Assembly (NCBI GenBank): GCA_963788115.1
Contig: CAWBFD010000004.1
Coordinates: 1,736,001 to 1,800,000, forward strand
DNA: 64,000 nt
Source of the DNA: CAWBFD01 sp963788115
GTDB lineage: Bacteria; Actinomycetota; Thermoleophilia; Solirubrobacterales; 70-9
Reading direction: 5' to 3'
In this document: positions 1 to 8,356 of the stretch, piece by piece
Numbering within the stretch: the first letter of the stretch is position 1
Layout: the number at the start of each line of letters is the position of its first letter
Notes under the pieces: generated by a model
Databases searched by the model: none
What the model saw: only the letters and a program-made list of their open reading frames with translations
Told to the model about the DNA's origin: nothing
Translations under genes and position numbers: made by a program

Positions 1-62
1 CAGGGGTTAAGCGCCGCGTGGCGATAGGGTGCGCGCCCGAACGCGATCGGAAGGAGAGGGAG

Positions 63-797
63 TTGGCCGAACGTGCGGCGGTGGTGACCGGGGCATCGAC
101 AGGGATCGGTTACGCGATCGCTCGCGCGCTTGGCGAGGAGGGGTACGCGCTGACGATCTCCTCGCGGCGGCCCGAGCGCCTCGAGGCGGCGGCCGATGAG
201 CTGCGCAGCGATGACCTCGAGGTGCACTCGGTGCCGGCGAACGCCGCGATGGAGGAGGAGCTGGTGGCGTTGTTCGACGCCCACAGGGAGCGCTTCGGCC
301 GCCTCGACGTGCTGGTGAACAATGCGGGCCTTGGGATCGGTGGCGAGATCGCCGGCTATCCGACCAAGCGGCTCGATCTACAGCTCCACGTCAATCTGCG
401 GGCGGTCGTCATCGGGACCCGCGAGGGCCTGCCGATGCTGCGCGAGGCCGGCGCCGAGCACGGAAAGGCGCTGATCGTGAACACCGCGTCGATCGCGGGA
501 AAGTCAGGCCAGCCTTGGCTCTCGATCTACTCGGCGACCAAGGCCGGGGTGATCGGCTTCAGCCAGGCGACCCAGAAGGAGGTCGCCGGCCAGGGGATTC
601 AGGTGACCGCGCTTTGCCCGGGATTCGTGGACACGGAGATGACCGACTTCATCCGCGGCCAGGTGAAGCAGGAGGACATGATCCGGCCGGACGACATCGG
701 CGAGTCGGTGCGGTTCCTACTTCGCACCTCGCGGGCTTGCCTGATTCCCGAGATCGTATTTACGCGGGCCGATGAGCAGCTGACTGTTGCCGGCTAG
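63..797 (+). CDS. SDR family NAD(P)-dependent oxidoreductase
   Basis: A classical short-chain dehydrogenase/reductase of 244 residues with a Rossmann fold; the substrate is unknown. Visible motifs are the cofactor-binding TGASTGIG (residues 9-16), NNAG (86-89), the catalytic Ser in NTAS (about 143) and the Y-x3-K pair (Y156, K160). I chose the TTG start at 63 because AAGGAG lies at 51-56 with 6-base spacing and the protein then begins directly at the first beta strand; an in-frame GTG at 18 would add 15 residues without homology character. The 3' end overlaps the convergent gene at 760-1269 by 38 bases. Family assignment is secure, the specific reaction is not. Confidence 0.9.
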   Translation: MAERAAVVTGASTGIGYAIARALGEEGYALTISSRRPERLEAAADELRSDDLEVHSVPANAAMEEELVALFDAHRERFGRLDVLVNNAGLGIGGEIAGYPTKRLDLQLHVNLRAVVIGTREGLPMLREAGAEHGKALIVNTASIAGKSGQPWLSIYSATKAGVIGFSQATQKEVAGQGIQVTALCPGFVDTEMTDFIRGQVKQEDMIRPDDIGESVRFLLRTSRACLIPEIVFTRADEQLTVAG

Positions 798-1269
798 CGT
801 CGGCGACTCGGCGAATGCGGATCGGGGCCGTCTCGTCATTGGGAGGCGCCTGGGCCGCGGCATTGCTCGCGGGCCCCGCGGGCGTTTCGGGTTCTGCGGC
901 GGCACGGCCCCGCTCGGCACGGAGGCCGGCGGCGAGTCCGGCGATCGAGACGTCGCCGTGTTCGTCGTGGAGCAGGCTGAACTCGAGATAGGAGCGCAGG
1001 ACGCCCAGCTCGTGTCGCGTCGCGAGCCGCGGGCGGCGAGCGGAGGTGAAGGCGTCCCAAGCTCGGGCGAAGCTCGCGAAGTTGGTGCGGCCGCCGTTAC
1101 GGTGGGCGGCGAGCATCGGGCAGACGCCGCCCGTGCGGGGATCGGCGTAGGCGCCGACGACGATGCGGTTGCGGACGATTCCGGTGAGCATCGCGAGCCT
1201 GGTTCGACGCGGAAGGGCGTCGACGGCGCTGCGCAGACGCTGGGCGCGGTCTGGGGAGGCTCGGCGCAT
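760..1269 (-). CDS. Conserved hypothetical protein, cytosolic
   Basis: A 169-residue protein without a domain I can name. The N-terminal 120 residues look like a real folded domain: a basic helix, a segment containing GAYADPRTGGVCPMLAAHR and a conserved-looking FARAWDAF stretch, followed by an Arg-rich helix. The C-terminal 50 residues are Ala/Pro-rich and probably disordered. I believe similar proteins occur in other Thermoleophilia, but this is recollection. No membrane segment or signal peptide is seen. It is convergent with the dehydrogenase and divergent from the glycosyltransferase at 1350, with 80 bases between the two starts. Function is unknown. Confidence 0.6.
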   Translation of the reverse strand: MRRASPDRAQRLRSAVDALPRRTRLAMLTGIVRNRIVVGAYADPRTGGVCPMLAAHRNGGRTNFASFARAWDAFTSARRPRLATRHELGVLRSYLEFSLLHDEHGDVSIAGLAAGLRAERGRAAAEPETPAGPASNAAAQAPPNDETAPIRIRRVADASRQQSAAHRPA

Positions 1270-1349
1270 GGGACGGCAAGTGGTAGCGCGGGATCGTCAT
1301 CGGCGCCGGTGGCGCCACCCGGGCCGAAACGGAAATTGCAGGGAATCCA

Positions 1350-2540
1350 ATGAGTGACACGGCGCCGCGGGATCCGGCCGGGCTGGCCGGGGGTGCGGCC
1401 GAGCGGCGGTTCCTCGTCGCCGCGTTCGGCGATGCGGGGCACGCGTTCCCGGCGATCGCGCTGGCGCGTGCCCTGCGGGCGCGCGGCCATCGAGTGGTCG
1501 TGGAGACCTGGGAGAGGTGGCGATCGGCGGTCGAGGGCGAGGGGCTCGAGTTCGCCGCGGCCCAGGAGTACAAGACGTTTCCCCCGCCGCCGCCGGGCTC
1601 GGGCGAGGGGCCGTCGCCGGCAGATGCCGCCCGGGCGCTGGCGCCATTGCTCGACGACCTCCGCCCGCATGCGGTCGTCAGCGACATCCTGACGCTGGCG
1701 CCCTCGCTGGCGGCGGAGGTGGCCGGGGTTCGGCGGGCGACGCTGATCCCGCATGTGTACCCGGTGCACGAGCCCGGGCTGCCGTTCTTCGCGTTCGGTG
1801 CGCAACCGCCGCGAACGCCGGTCGGGCGGGCCGTGTGGAGTGGAGCGCTGCCGCTCCTGACGGCTGGCTTGCGGAGGGGGCGGCGCGAGCTCAACCAGAC
1901 CCGGGCGACTCTGGGGCTGCGGCCGCTGGAGCTGTTCCATGGGGGGATCTCGAGCGAGCTAGTGCTGGTGGCGACGTTCCCCCAGCTCGAGTATCCGCGG
2001 CGCTGGCCGGCCGGAGTGCACGTCACCGGACCGATGAGGTTCGAGTTGGCGCATCCGGACGTGGAGGTGCCGGAGGGCGATGGGCCGCTGGTGGTGGTCG
2101 CGCCCAGCACCGCGCAGGATCCCGACGGGCGACTGGTCCGGGTGGCGCTCGAGGCGCTGGCGGATGAGCCGGTGCGGGTGCTGGCGACGACGAACCGACT
2201 GGGTGGGGAGCTGCCGGAGGCGCCGGCGAACGCCGTCGTGGTCGAGTGGCTGTCCTACTCGCAGGCGATGCCGCTGGCGGACCTGGTGGTCTGCCACGGG
2301 GGGCACGGGACGGTCTGCCGCGCCCTTGGCGCCGGCGTGCCGGTGGTCTGCTGCCCGGCGGTGGGTGACATGGCCGAGAACGGCGCGCGGGTGCAGTGGG
2401 CCGGGGCCGGGCTGATGTTGCCATGGCGGCTGACGCGGCCGGCGGCGATGCGGTCGGTGGTGCGAAGGGTGCTTGGTGACGTCGGGTTCAGGTGGCGAGT
2501 AAGCGAGATCGCGTCGTTGGCAAGCCGCAGGCGGAGCTGA
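1350..2540 (+). CDS. Glycosyltransferase, GT1/MGT-like
   Basis: A 396-residue GT-B fold glycosyltransferase of the UGT/MGT type, which transfers sugar from a nucleotide sugar to a small lipophilic or natural-product acceptor. The N-terminal domain starts with FGDAGHAFPAIALARAL, the usual acceptor-side loop, and the C-terminal donor-binding domain carries HGGHGTV at 316-322 followed by GAGVPVVCCP and GDMAENGARV, typical of the family. The ATG has AGGG about 6 bases upstream. There is no signal peptide. It stands alone on the plus strand before the tRNA; the real donor and acceptor cannot be read from sequence. Confidence 0.85.
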   Translation: MSDTAPRDPAGLAGGAAERRFLVAAFGDAGHAFPAIALARALRARGHRVVVETWERWRSAVEGEGLEFAAAQEYKTFPPPPPGSGEGPSPADAARALAPLLDDLRPHAVVSDILTLAPSLAAEVAGVRRATLIPHVYPVHEPGLPFFAFGAQPPRTPVGRAVWSGALPLLTAGLRRGRRELNQTRATLGLRPLELFHGGISSELVLVATFPQLEYPRRWPAGVHVTGPMRFELAHPDVEVPEGDGPLVVVAPSTAQDPDGRLVRVALEALADEPVRVLATTNRLGGELPEAPANAVVVEWLSYSQAMPLADLVVCHGGHGTVCRALGAGVPVVCCPAVGDMAENGARVQWAGAGLMLPWRLTRPAAMRSVVRRVLGDVGFRWRVSEIASLASRRRS

Positions 2541-2597
2541 GCGAGGCTCCGAGCTCGTCGAGGCTCTGGCGGCGGAATGAGGCGGTGGGGCTCGCCT

Positions 2598-2603
2598 TAC
2601 AAT
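2598..2603 (+). promoter_or_regulatory. -10 element of the tRNA-Asn gene
   Basis: TACAAT, one base from the sigma-70 consensus TATAAT, lies 41 bases before the tRNA. It stands out in a GC-rich background. No good -35 hexamer is seen 16-19 bases upstream. Predicted transcription start is near 2610. Confidence 0.4.
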
Positions 2604-2643
2604 CGACCGCGTGTGCTCCAACTGCTTGTGGCAGCACGCACGA

Positions 2644-2714
2644 TCCCCCGTCATCTAATGGCAAGATGCTTGACTGTTAATCAAGTCATGGTGGTTCGAG
2701 TCCACCCGGGGGAG
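2644..2714 (+). tRNA. tRNA-Asn (anticodon GTT)
   Basis: Cloverleaf can be folded by eye: acceptor arms TCCCCCG (2644-2650) and CGGGGGA (2707-2713); D stem ATCT/AGAT; anticodon stem CTTGA/TCAAG with loop CTGTTAA, giving anticodon GTT; T arm GGTGG-TTCGAGT-CCACC (2690-2706). The discriminator is G2714. The CCA end is not encoded. The 3' half overlaps the antisense end of the truncated gene at 2686-3060. Confidence 0.95.
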
Positions 2715-3060
2715 CTGTTCGGGACGGGTCAAACGGTCGAGTAGCCCTCGAAACACGAGGACGACGGCCCGCGCGTCCCGTCGTTTTCAAGCCGTATCTA
2801 CCGAGCCAGTATCGAACCGTGGGGACGCTGCGGTCGAGCGCTCTGGCGATCTCGTCAAGGGTGTCACCTGCTTGAACCAGCGGTTCGAGCTGCTCTCGGG
2901 TGAGGCCGCCCCGCGGCGCGTACTTGTCGCGGCCGTTCGCGACCAAGCCATACTTCTGGACCCAGTATCCGACCGTCGACGGGTCGCGATCGACGAGCTC
3001 GCCGATCTGTGGCAGGGACATCCCTTGATCGATGCACCGCTTGAGGAGATCCGGATCCAT
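2686..3060 (-). CDS. Truncated HNH-type protein: two helix-turn-helix repeats only
   Basis: The 124 residues contain two tandem helix-turn-helix units, one around LPQIGELVDRDPSTVGYWVQKYGL and one around LDEIARALDRSVPTVRYWLGRYGL. In many actinobacterial relatives, as I recall, this arrangement is the N-terminal part of an HNH-endonuclease-motif protein. Here the HNH portion is absent: after the second HTH the frame becomes low-complexity and ends inside the antisense of tRNA-Asn, so the last residues (GGLEPP) are tRNA sequence. I prefer ATG 3060 (MDPDLLKRC) with GGGAG nine bases upstream; an in-frame GTG at 3102 also has GGAGG in front of it. It may be a remnant or a small DNA-binding protein. 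Confidence 0.55.
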   Translation of the reverse strand: MDPDLLKRCIDQGMSLPQIGELVDRDPSTVGYWVQKYGLVANGRDKYAPRGGLTREQLEPLVQAGDTLDEIARALDRSVPTVRYWLGRYGLKTTGRAGRRPRVSRATRPFDPSRTAPPGGLEPP

Positions 3061-3135
3061 GCCGGGATTCTCCCTGTGGGGTCGGACGGGAAAAGCGAAC
3101 ACATGTTCCCCTCCGACGGAATGGAGATGAGGCGC

Positions 3136-3378
3136 CTACCCGGCGCCCCACCAGCCGCAGTACACCGCCGCCTCATCCCACCAGGCCCGTGTAGCGCCCC
3201 AGTCCCAGCCGTACTCCTGAAGGTTGTAGTTGAACGCTATGGCGGCCATATTGCAATAGCCGATGTCCGGCACCATTGCTTCGGCCTTACCGGCGGAGGC
3301 GAACGCGAAGGCCGCCACCAAGGCAAGTGCGGACAGCGCGTAGGCGATTCGCAGCTTCACGGTTCCTACCAGGCTCAT
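3136..3378 (-). CDS. Small secreted Trp/Tyr-rich protein
   Basis: An 80-residue protein starting at ATG 3378, preceded by a near-perfect ribosome binding site (AAGGAGG, 4-5 bases away). Residues 1-34 are a textbook Sec signal peptide: basic KLR, a hydrophobic core of about 18 residues (ALSALALVAAFAFASA) and a cleavage site near KAEA. The predicted mature peptide is only about 46 residues, with two Cys and an unusual number of aromatic residues, including five Trp in its second half and the C-terminal CGWWGAG. I do not recognise the family. The gene is monocistronic between the HNH remnant and the GNAT gene. Confidence 0.65.
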   Translation of the reverse strand: MSLVGTVKLRIAYALSALALVAAFAFASAGKAEAMVPDIGYCNMAAIAFNYNLQEYGWDWGATRAWWDEAAVYCGWWGAG

Positions 3379-3500
3379 GACTCCTCCTTGGTCGACGCGG
3401 TCCGCGGCGGCACGTGTCGCCGGCCACGGATTCTCTCCTGTGCAATAGCCGGTGCGCGGGAGGGGTCCTGGCGGATCACCGCCCACATGTGTCTCGCGTC

Positions 3501-3940
3501 TCAGACCCGCTTGAGAAACCGACGCGACGCCTCCTCGAACCCCAGCCCGCGGTAGAACCGTGCGCGTCCGTGCGGCGGTCGGCCGTTGTCACCTCCAGGC
3601 GCTCGCACCCTTGGCGCCGCGCCTCCCCCTCCGCCCGCCCCATCAGCGCTCGACCGATACCACCTCGCCGCTCGCCCTCGGTCACCACGATCGCCGTCAC
3701 GCGCCCGAGCGGCTCGCGCTCGATCAGCGGCATGACGTGGAGCCCGGCGAGGCCGACCACCCGCTCCCCATCGACGGCCAGCCATAGCCAACTGCCTGCC
3801 TCGCGCCCGAGCCGCTCGAGCCGCCGCGTCACCTCCTCCAGCGCGGCCGGATATCCGAGCTCCGCGAGGAGCGCCGCGACCTGCGCCTCGTCCCCCGCGC
3901 TCGCCTCGCGAATGCTGACAGCGGGCGCTTCGCCGGCCAC
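3501..3940 (-). pseudogene. GNAT N-acetyltransferase, frameshifted near its C-terminus
   Basis: A GCN5-related acetyltransferase of about 145 residues. The first 125 residues follow the fold: an N-terminal REASAGDEAQVAALLAELGYP start, the beta4 strand VTAIVVTEGERRGGIGRALM with the acetyl-CoA pyrophosphate loop (R-x2-G-I-G-R-A), and CERLEVTTADRRTDAH. Just after DAH (about 3563) one base is missing; the next frame restores FYRGLGFEEASRRFLKRV and stops at 3501. Without the repair the product runs to 3476 with a nonsense tail. Only the last helix and strand are affected, so this could be a recent mutation or an indel error. It lies 3 bases downstream of the dnaG stop and is probably cotranscribed with it. 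Confidence 0.75.
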
Positions 3941-3943
3941 CGT

Positions 3944-5755
3944 CTACCTCGCCGCCTCCTGTCTGGCGATCCGCTCCGCCACCTCCGCTCGCTGGCGCTG
4001 GAGGTCGACGGGCGCCTCGCCCCGCTCGCGCGCCGCCGCCTCGATCCGCCGCTCCAACAGCCCCTGCTCGAGCTGCAGGAAGTTGAGCTCCATCGCCTCG
4101 CGGCTCGCCGGCTCCCGCTCGCCCTCCATCACCACCCTGGTCACGTAGGACACGAGCTCCTCATCATCGCGGGGCAGGCCGCGCATCGGCTCCTCCAGGT
4201 GCCCCGCGAGCCAATCCCTGGCCCGCGCCGCCGCGGGTGAGGAGAGATGCTCCGCCGTCAGCCGCTCGAGGAACTCACGACCCTGCGCCGGGGAGGCGAT
4301 GCACATCGCCAAAAGCGCAGCCTCCTGGCGTTCACGCGCGCTCAGCGGATGGGCCTCACCGGCCACCCCCGCGCCGTCTCCCGGCACCGGACCGTCCGGC
4401 CGGGACTCCGGCCGTCGACGCGCCAGCGGCTCACCCCCAGCCCGCTCAGCAGCGCCAACCCGCCGCGCCACCAGGCTCGGATCCGCGTTCAACGCGTCCG
4501 CGACCTCCCGCTCCATCTCCTCCCGCGTGATCGAATCAGGCATCGAGCTCAGCACCGGCGCCACCTCGTCGAGCGCCCGGTCGCGCCCCGCGGGCGAGGC
4601 CAGGTCGGCGTCCGCCAGCAGCATCCGCACGTGGAATACCGGCAGGTCGTCGGCACGATCGATCAACTCGCGGAACCGCTCGATCGCATCGTTCGCTGCC
4701 CCCTCCCCCGCCAGCAGCTCCGCCGGGTCGCGGCCCTCGGGCATCGCCGCCACCCGCAGCCGCACCCGCTTACCCCGCGCCACCCTCTGCGCCCGCAGCA
4801 TCGCCTCCCGACCCGCCCGATCGGCGTCGAGCGCCAGCACGACCTCATCGGCGTGCGCGGCCAGCAACTGGACCTGCTCCGGCGTGATCGCGGTCCCCAT
4901 CACCGCCACCGCCTCGCCGATCCCCGCCTGGTGGGCCGCGAGCACGTCCGTATATCCCTCCACCACCACCGCGCGCCCCGCCTTGGCGACCGCCGGCCGC
5001 GCCCGATCGATCCCGTAGAGCGTGAGCTTCTTCCGGTAGAGCTCGCTCTCGGGCGAGTTCAGGTACTTCGGCCGTTGGTCCTTCCGCACCGCGCGGCCCC
5101 CGAACCCCTGCACCCGCCCGCGGGCGTCGCAGACGGGGAATGTGATCCGAGCCCTGAACCGGTCGTAGAACCCGCCCTTCTGGCCCTTCTGCGCCAGCCC
5201 GGCGCCCAGCAGCTCCGGCATCCCGAAACCCGCCTGCTGCCCCCGCTTCACGATCGTGTCCCAGGCACTCGGCGCGTAGCCGACCCCGAACTCGCGCAGC
5301 ACGTCCTCGCCGAGCCCGCGACCCGTGAGGTAATCGCGCGCCCGGCGCGCCTCGCCCGAGTCCCAGAGGCAGGCGGCGTAGAACGCCGCCGTTCGCTCGA
5401 GCGCCTCGCCCAGCCGCGCCCGGCGCTTACGAGCCTCCTCGGCGCGCGGATCCTCCCGCTCGCGCTCGACCTCCACTCCGTAGCGGTCCGCCAGTGCCTC
5501 CACCGCGTCCGGAAAGCCGAGCCCCTCCTTCTCGCCAACGAACGTGAACACGTCGCCGTGGGCCTCACAGCCGAAGCAGTAGTAGAGCTTGTCGGCCGGA
5601 TCGAGCGAGAAGCTCGGCGTCCGCTCGTCGTGGAACGGGCAGAGCCCCACGTACCGAGCCCCTGCCTGGCGCACCTCGGTGTAGGCGGAGACGATCTCGA
5701 CGAAGTCGACGGCGTCGCGGACCCGCTCGATCGTGTCGGTGGTGAACCGGCTCAC
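3944..5755 (-). CDS. dnaG: DNA primase
   Basis: A 603-residue DnaG that synthesises RNA primers at the replication fork and interacts with DnaB helicase through its C-terminal domain. Domains in order: CHC2 zinc finger (C39, H42, C60, C63), catalytic core with YLNSPES and the TOPRIM segment including VVVEGYTDVLAAHQAG and the metal-binding LALDADRAG, then an acidic/Arg-rich linker and a helical helicase-binding domain. Length is normal. Its start overlaps the dgt stop by 4 bases (ATGA), so translation is probably coupled to dgt. Unlike many bacteria, no rpoD follows it here. Confidence 0.97.
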   Translation of the reverse strand: MSRFTTDTIERVRDAVDFVEIVSAYTEVRQAGARYVGLCPFHDERTPSFSLDPADKLYYCFGCEAHGDVFTFVGEKEGLGFPDAVEALADRYGVEVEREREDPRAEEARKRRARLGEALERTAAFYAACLWDSGEARRARDYLTGRGLGEDVLREFGVGYAPSAWDTIVKRGQQAGFGMPELLGAGLAQKGQKGGFYDRFRARITFPVCDARGRVQGFGGRAVRKDQRPKYLNSPESELYRKKLTLYGIDRARPAVAKAGRAVVVEGYTDVLAAHQAGIGEAVAVMGTAITPEQVQLLAAHADEVVLALDADRAGREAMLRAQRVARGKRVRLRVAAMPEGRDPAELLAGEGAANDAIERFRELIDRADDLPVFHVRMLLADADLASPAGRDRALDEVAPVLSSMPDSITREEMEREVADALNADPSLVARRVGAAERAGGEPLARRRPESRPDGPVPGDGAGVAGEAHPLSARERQEAALLAMCIASPAQGREFLERLTAEHLSSPAAARARDWLAGHLEEPMRGLPRDDEELVSYVTRVVMEGEREPASREAMELNFLQLEQGLLERRIEAAARERGEAPVDLQRQRAEVAERIARQEAAR

Positions 5756-6774
5756 AGCCGCGATTCCTCCGGGAGCGCCAGCCGGCGGAAAGTGGCGATG
5801 CAGTAGCGATCGGTCATCCCCGCGATCCAGTCGGTGATCCGCTGAACATCGTCGGCGCCCGGTGCCCCGTCGGGCACCTCGGCCGGATGCTCCAGATAGT
5901 GGTCGAAGAGCCCACGGACGCTGCGGTGGACGCGCTCGTGCTCGCTGCGCGCCTCCGGGCCCAGATAGACCCGCTCGAACATGAACTTCCGCAGGCGCAG
6001 CATCGCTCCGCCCACCTCTTCGCTCTGGACGATGTCGCTCGCGCGGCGAGAGCTCTCCACCATGTCCCGCACGAGCATGTCGATCCGCTCGCCCCCGGTC
6101 GCTCCAAGCAACTCGATCTCGGCGGTGGGCAGGTCATCCTGGGTGATGATCCCGGCCCGCACGGCGTCGTCGATGTCGTGGTTGATGTACGCGACCCGAT
6201 CGACCACGCGCACCACCCGGCCCTCCAACGTGGCCGGTCCATCCGGCCCGGTGTGGTGGAGGATCCCGTCGCGCACGGCCTCGGTCAGGTTGAGGCCGAC
6301 GCCGTCGCGCTCCAGAACGTCGACGACCCGCAGGGAGTGCAGGTTGTGCTTGAAGCCGCGGTCCGCCCGCTCCCGCAGGGCGCGATCCAGCGCCTCCTCG
6401 CCGATGTGGCCGAACGGCGGATGGCCGAGGTCGTGCCCGAGCCCGATCGCCTCGGTCAGATCCTCGTTCAGGCCGAGCGCACGCGACACGGTGCGCGCGA
6501 TGCCGCAGGTCTCGAGCGTGTGAGTCAGGCGGGTGCGGTAGTGGTCGCCCTCCGGAGCGATGAACACCTGCGTCTTGTGCTTCAGCCGGCGAAAGGCCTT
6601 CGAGTGCACGATCCGGTCACGGTCGCGCTGAAGCGGCGTCCGCACCGGGCTGTCCGGCTCCGGCTCGCGGCGGACCGCCGGATAGGACCGCGTCGCCGGC
6701 TCCCACAGATACTCGGCCTCCCATTGCCGCGTTCGCGCCTCCAGCGAAGCGTCATCACCCATGGCAGCCAGCAT
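5752..6774 (-). CDS. dgt: dGTPase-like HD-domain phosphohydrolase
   Basis: A 340-residue protein of the deoxyguanosinetriphosphate triphosphohydrolase-like family, which cleaves dNTPs to deoxynucleosides and triphosphate. Seen: RDRDRIVHSKAFRRLKHKTQVF, then H-x-T-R-L-T-H-T-L-E and the HD motif GLGHDLGHPPFGHIGE, all metal and phosphate ligands of the HD superfamily, with a later D in NHDIDDAVRAG. The gene order dgt-dnaG is common in actinobacteria. Starts at 6774 and 6762 (MGDD) are both possible; neither has a clear ribosome binding site. The substrate preference is not predictable. Confidence 0.93.
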   Translation of the reverse strand: MLAAMGDDASLEARTRQWEAEYLWEPATRSYPAVRREPEPDSPVRTPLQRDRDRIVHSKAFRRLKHKTQVFIAPEGDHYRTRLTHTLETCGIARTVSRALGLNEDLTEAIGLGHDLGHPPFGHIGEEALDRALRERADRGFKHNLHSLRVVDVLERDGVGLNLTEAVRDGILHHTGPDGPATLEGRVVRVVDRVAYINHDIDDAVRAGIITQDDLPTAEIELLGATGGERIDMLVRDMVESSRRASDIVQSEEVGGAMLRLRKFMFERVYLGPEARSEHERVHRSVRGLFDHYLEHPAEVPDGAPGADDVQRITDWIAGMTDRYCIATFRRLALPEESRL

Positions 6775-6778
6775 ACGG

Positions 6779-7501
6779 TCAGGGGGAGCCGGCCTCGCTC
6801 GGGCGCTGCTCGCTGATCTGCCCGCTCTCCCGCAGGATCAGATAGGTGAGCCAGATGCCGAGGAGAAAGATGGGGACGCCCATCGCCGCCCGGGCCACGC
6901 CCAGGGCCACGACCGCGCCGGCCAGGTAGAGCGGCAGCTGCACGGCCAGGCGACTGAGGAACACGCCCACCCAGACCCAGCTCGCCCGCGAGTAGCCCCG
7001 GAGCTTCACCGGGTCCTGCCGCCAGGCCGTCCCCTCGCCCGACAGGGTCCCCACGATCACCCCGATCAACGGCCAGCGCACCGCGATCGAGATCACGTAC
7101 GCGGCGGCATAGGCCGTGTTCAGCAGGAGCCCCGGGAGGAAGAAGTCCTCCGCGCGACCGGTCTGGCGGGCGATGAACGCCGCGATCGCCACCCCGACGA
7201 ACCCGGCCAGCGCGAACTGGAGCGTCTCCCGTCGGAGCACCCGCACCACCGCGAGCAGTGCCCCGACCCCGACCGCAACCCAGACCGAGGTCTCGAGGTC
7301 GCTCCCGCTCGCTGCGTACGCGGCCACGAACGCGAGGCCGGGAATGCTCGAGTCGGCGATCCCGTGCCTGCCGCCGAGCGCCTCGAGGATGTCGAAGGGC
7401 TGTCTTTCTTCCGTCGCCACGCCGACGATCTTGGCGAAGGCGCGGCAGCTCTGCCGTCCGCCGCCCGTGGGCCGCGGACCTGAAAGGCGGGGCGCGCGCA
7501 C
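6779..7501 (-). CDS. DUF3159 family integral membrane protein
   Basis: Up to 240 residues with about five or six hydrophobic helices. The core pattern LGGRHGIADSSIPGLAFVAAY, RQTGRAEDFFLPGLLLNTAYAAAY and WPLIGVIVG matches what I know as DUF3159, a conserved actinobacterial membrane family of unknown function. The GTG at 7501 has GAGGAGG only two bases upstream, which is too close; a GTG at 7420 (VATEERQPFDIL) would start where the family usually starts but lacks a ribosome binding site, so the start is uncertain. It follows recO by 30 bases and precedes dgt by 4, suggesting a recO-DUF3159-dgt-dnaG operon. Confidence 0.8.
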   Translation of the reverse strand: MRAPRLSGPRPTGGGRQSCRAFAKIVGVATEERQPFDILEALGGRHGIADSSIPGLAFVAAYAASGSDLETSVWVAVGVGALLAVVRVLRRETLQFALAGFVGVAIAAFIARQTGRAEDFFLPGLLLNTAYAAAYVISIAVRWPLIGVIVGTLSGEGTAWRQDPVKLRGYSRASWVWVGVFLSRLAVQLPLYLAGAVVALGVARAAMGVPIFLLGIWLTYLILRESGQISEQRPSEAGSP

Positions 7502-7531
7502 CGCCTCCTCATCGTCGGTGACCTCGATCGC

Positions 7532-8287
7532 CTACGCCGCCGGCCGCAGCTGCACGTGAGCATGGTGCTCGAGCGTCTCAGCGACGGCCCGCTCCACCTG
7601 GCGCAGCTCCTGTGGCGAAGCACCCGGAGCGTCGGCCAGTGGCCGGCCCAGCGCCTCGACCATGAACCTGTGCGCCTCCGGCGAGAGCTCGAAGGCGCCG
7701 CGCTCGCACGCCCCGCAGACTACGCCCCCGGCCGCCCCGGAGAAGCCCAGCAGATGGTCAGCCTCACCGCAGCGGGCGCACGAGACGAGCTCGGGCGCGA
7801 AGCCCGCCGCCAACGCCAGCTTCAGCCGATAAGCGAGCGCGGTGGCCTTGCCCGCGGCCCCGTCGAGCTCGGGCGCGGGCGAGCCCTCGCCACCCGCGGG
7901 ATCAGCGCCATCGAGCAGCGCCAGATAGCGGCAGAGCAGGTTGTAGGCCGCTGGATTCGCCTCGGCGGAGTCGAGCAGGCGCAGCACCGCGTCGCAGGCC
8001 CGCGCCGCGGCGCCGAGCGCGGGCCCGCTCTCACGAAGGCTGGGGTGGGCGGCGACGGTGTGAGCGGAGGTCACGGTCGCCAGCTCGCCGCGGCCCTCGT
8101 ACAGCACCAGATCCAGGCGGAAGAACGGCTCCAACCGCCCGCCGAAGCGGGATCGCGGCCGCCGCGACCCCTTGGCGATCGCGTTCACCCGCCCCCGGGT
8201 GGCGCTGTAGAGGTGAAGCACGCGGTCGGCCTCGCCATAGCGGATCGAGCGCAGGACGACGGCCTCGGTCTTGAACGGGCCTGGCAT
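7532..8287 (-). CDS. recO: DNA repair protein RecO
   Basis: A 251-residue recombination mediator of the RecFOR pathway that anneals SSB-coated DNA and loads RecA. Seen: N-terminal OB fold starting FKTEAVVLRSIRYGEADRVL and GRVNAIAKGSRRPRSRFGGRLEPF, a helical middle domain, and a Cys4 zinc site (CARCG and CGACE, about 180-210). The start at ATG 8287 places the first strand at residue 5 as in other RecO proteins; the frame is open much further upstream, but that stretch is antisense to the secreted protein. Length is typical. Confidence 0.93.
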   Translation of the reverse strand: MPGPFKTEAVVLRSIRYGEADRVLHLYSATRGRVNAIAKGSRRPRSRFGGRLEPFFRLDLVLYEGRGELATVTSAHTVAAHPSLRESGPALGAAARACDAVLRLLDSAEANPAAYNLLCRYLALLDGADPAGGEGSPAPELDGAAGKATALAYRLKLALAAGFAPELVSCARCGEADHLLGFSGAAGGVVCGACERGAFELSPEAHRFMVEALGRPLADAPGASPQELRQVERAVAETLEHHAHVQLRPAA

Positions 8288-8356
8288 GGGGCGCACATCC
8301 TGACCTCGGGGGCGGACGCTGATCCACTCGGCGAGGGCGCCCGTAGGGAAGTGACG

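Noticed and set aside
717..1940. 407-codon minus-strand open frame over the SDR end and glycosyltransferase
   Set aside because: Arg/Pro-rich shadow of the real glycosyltransferase and the hypothetical gene at 760-1269.
4247..5806. 519-codon plus-strand open frame over dnaG
   Set aside because: It is antisense to an intact dnaG, rich in Arg/His/Pro, and arises from the GC bias at third positions.
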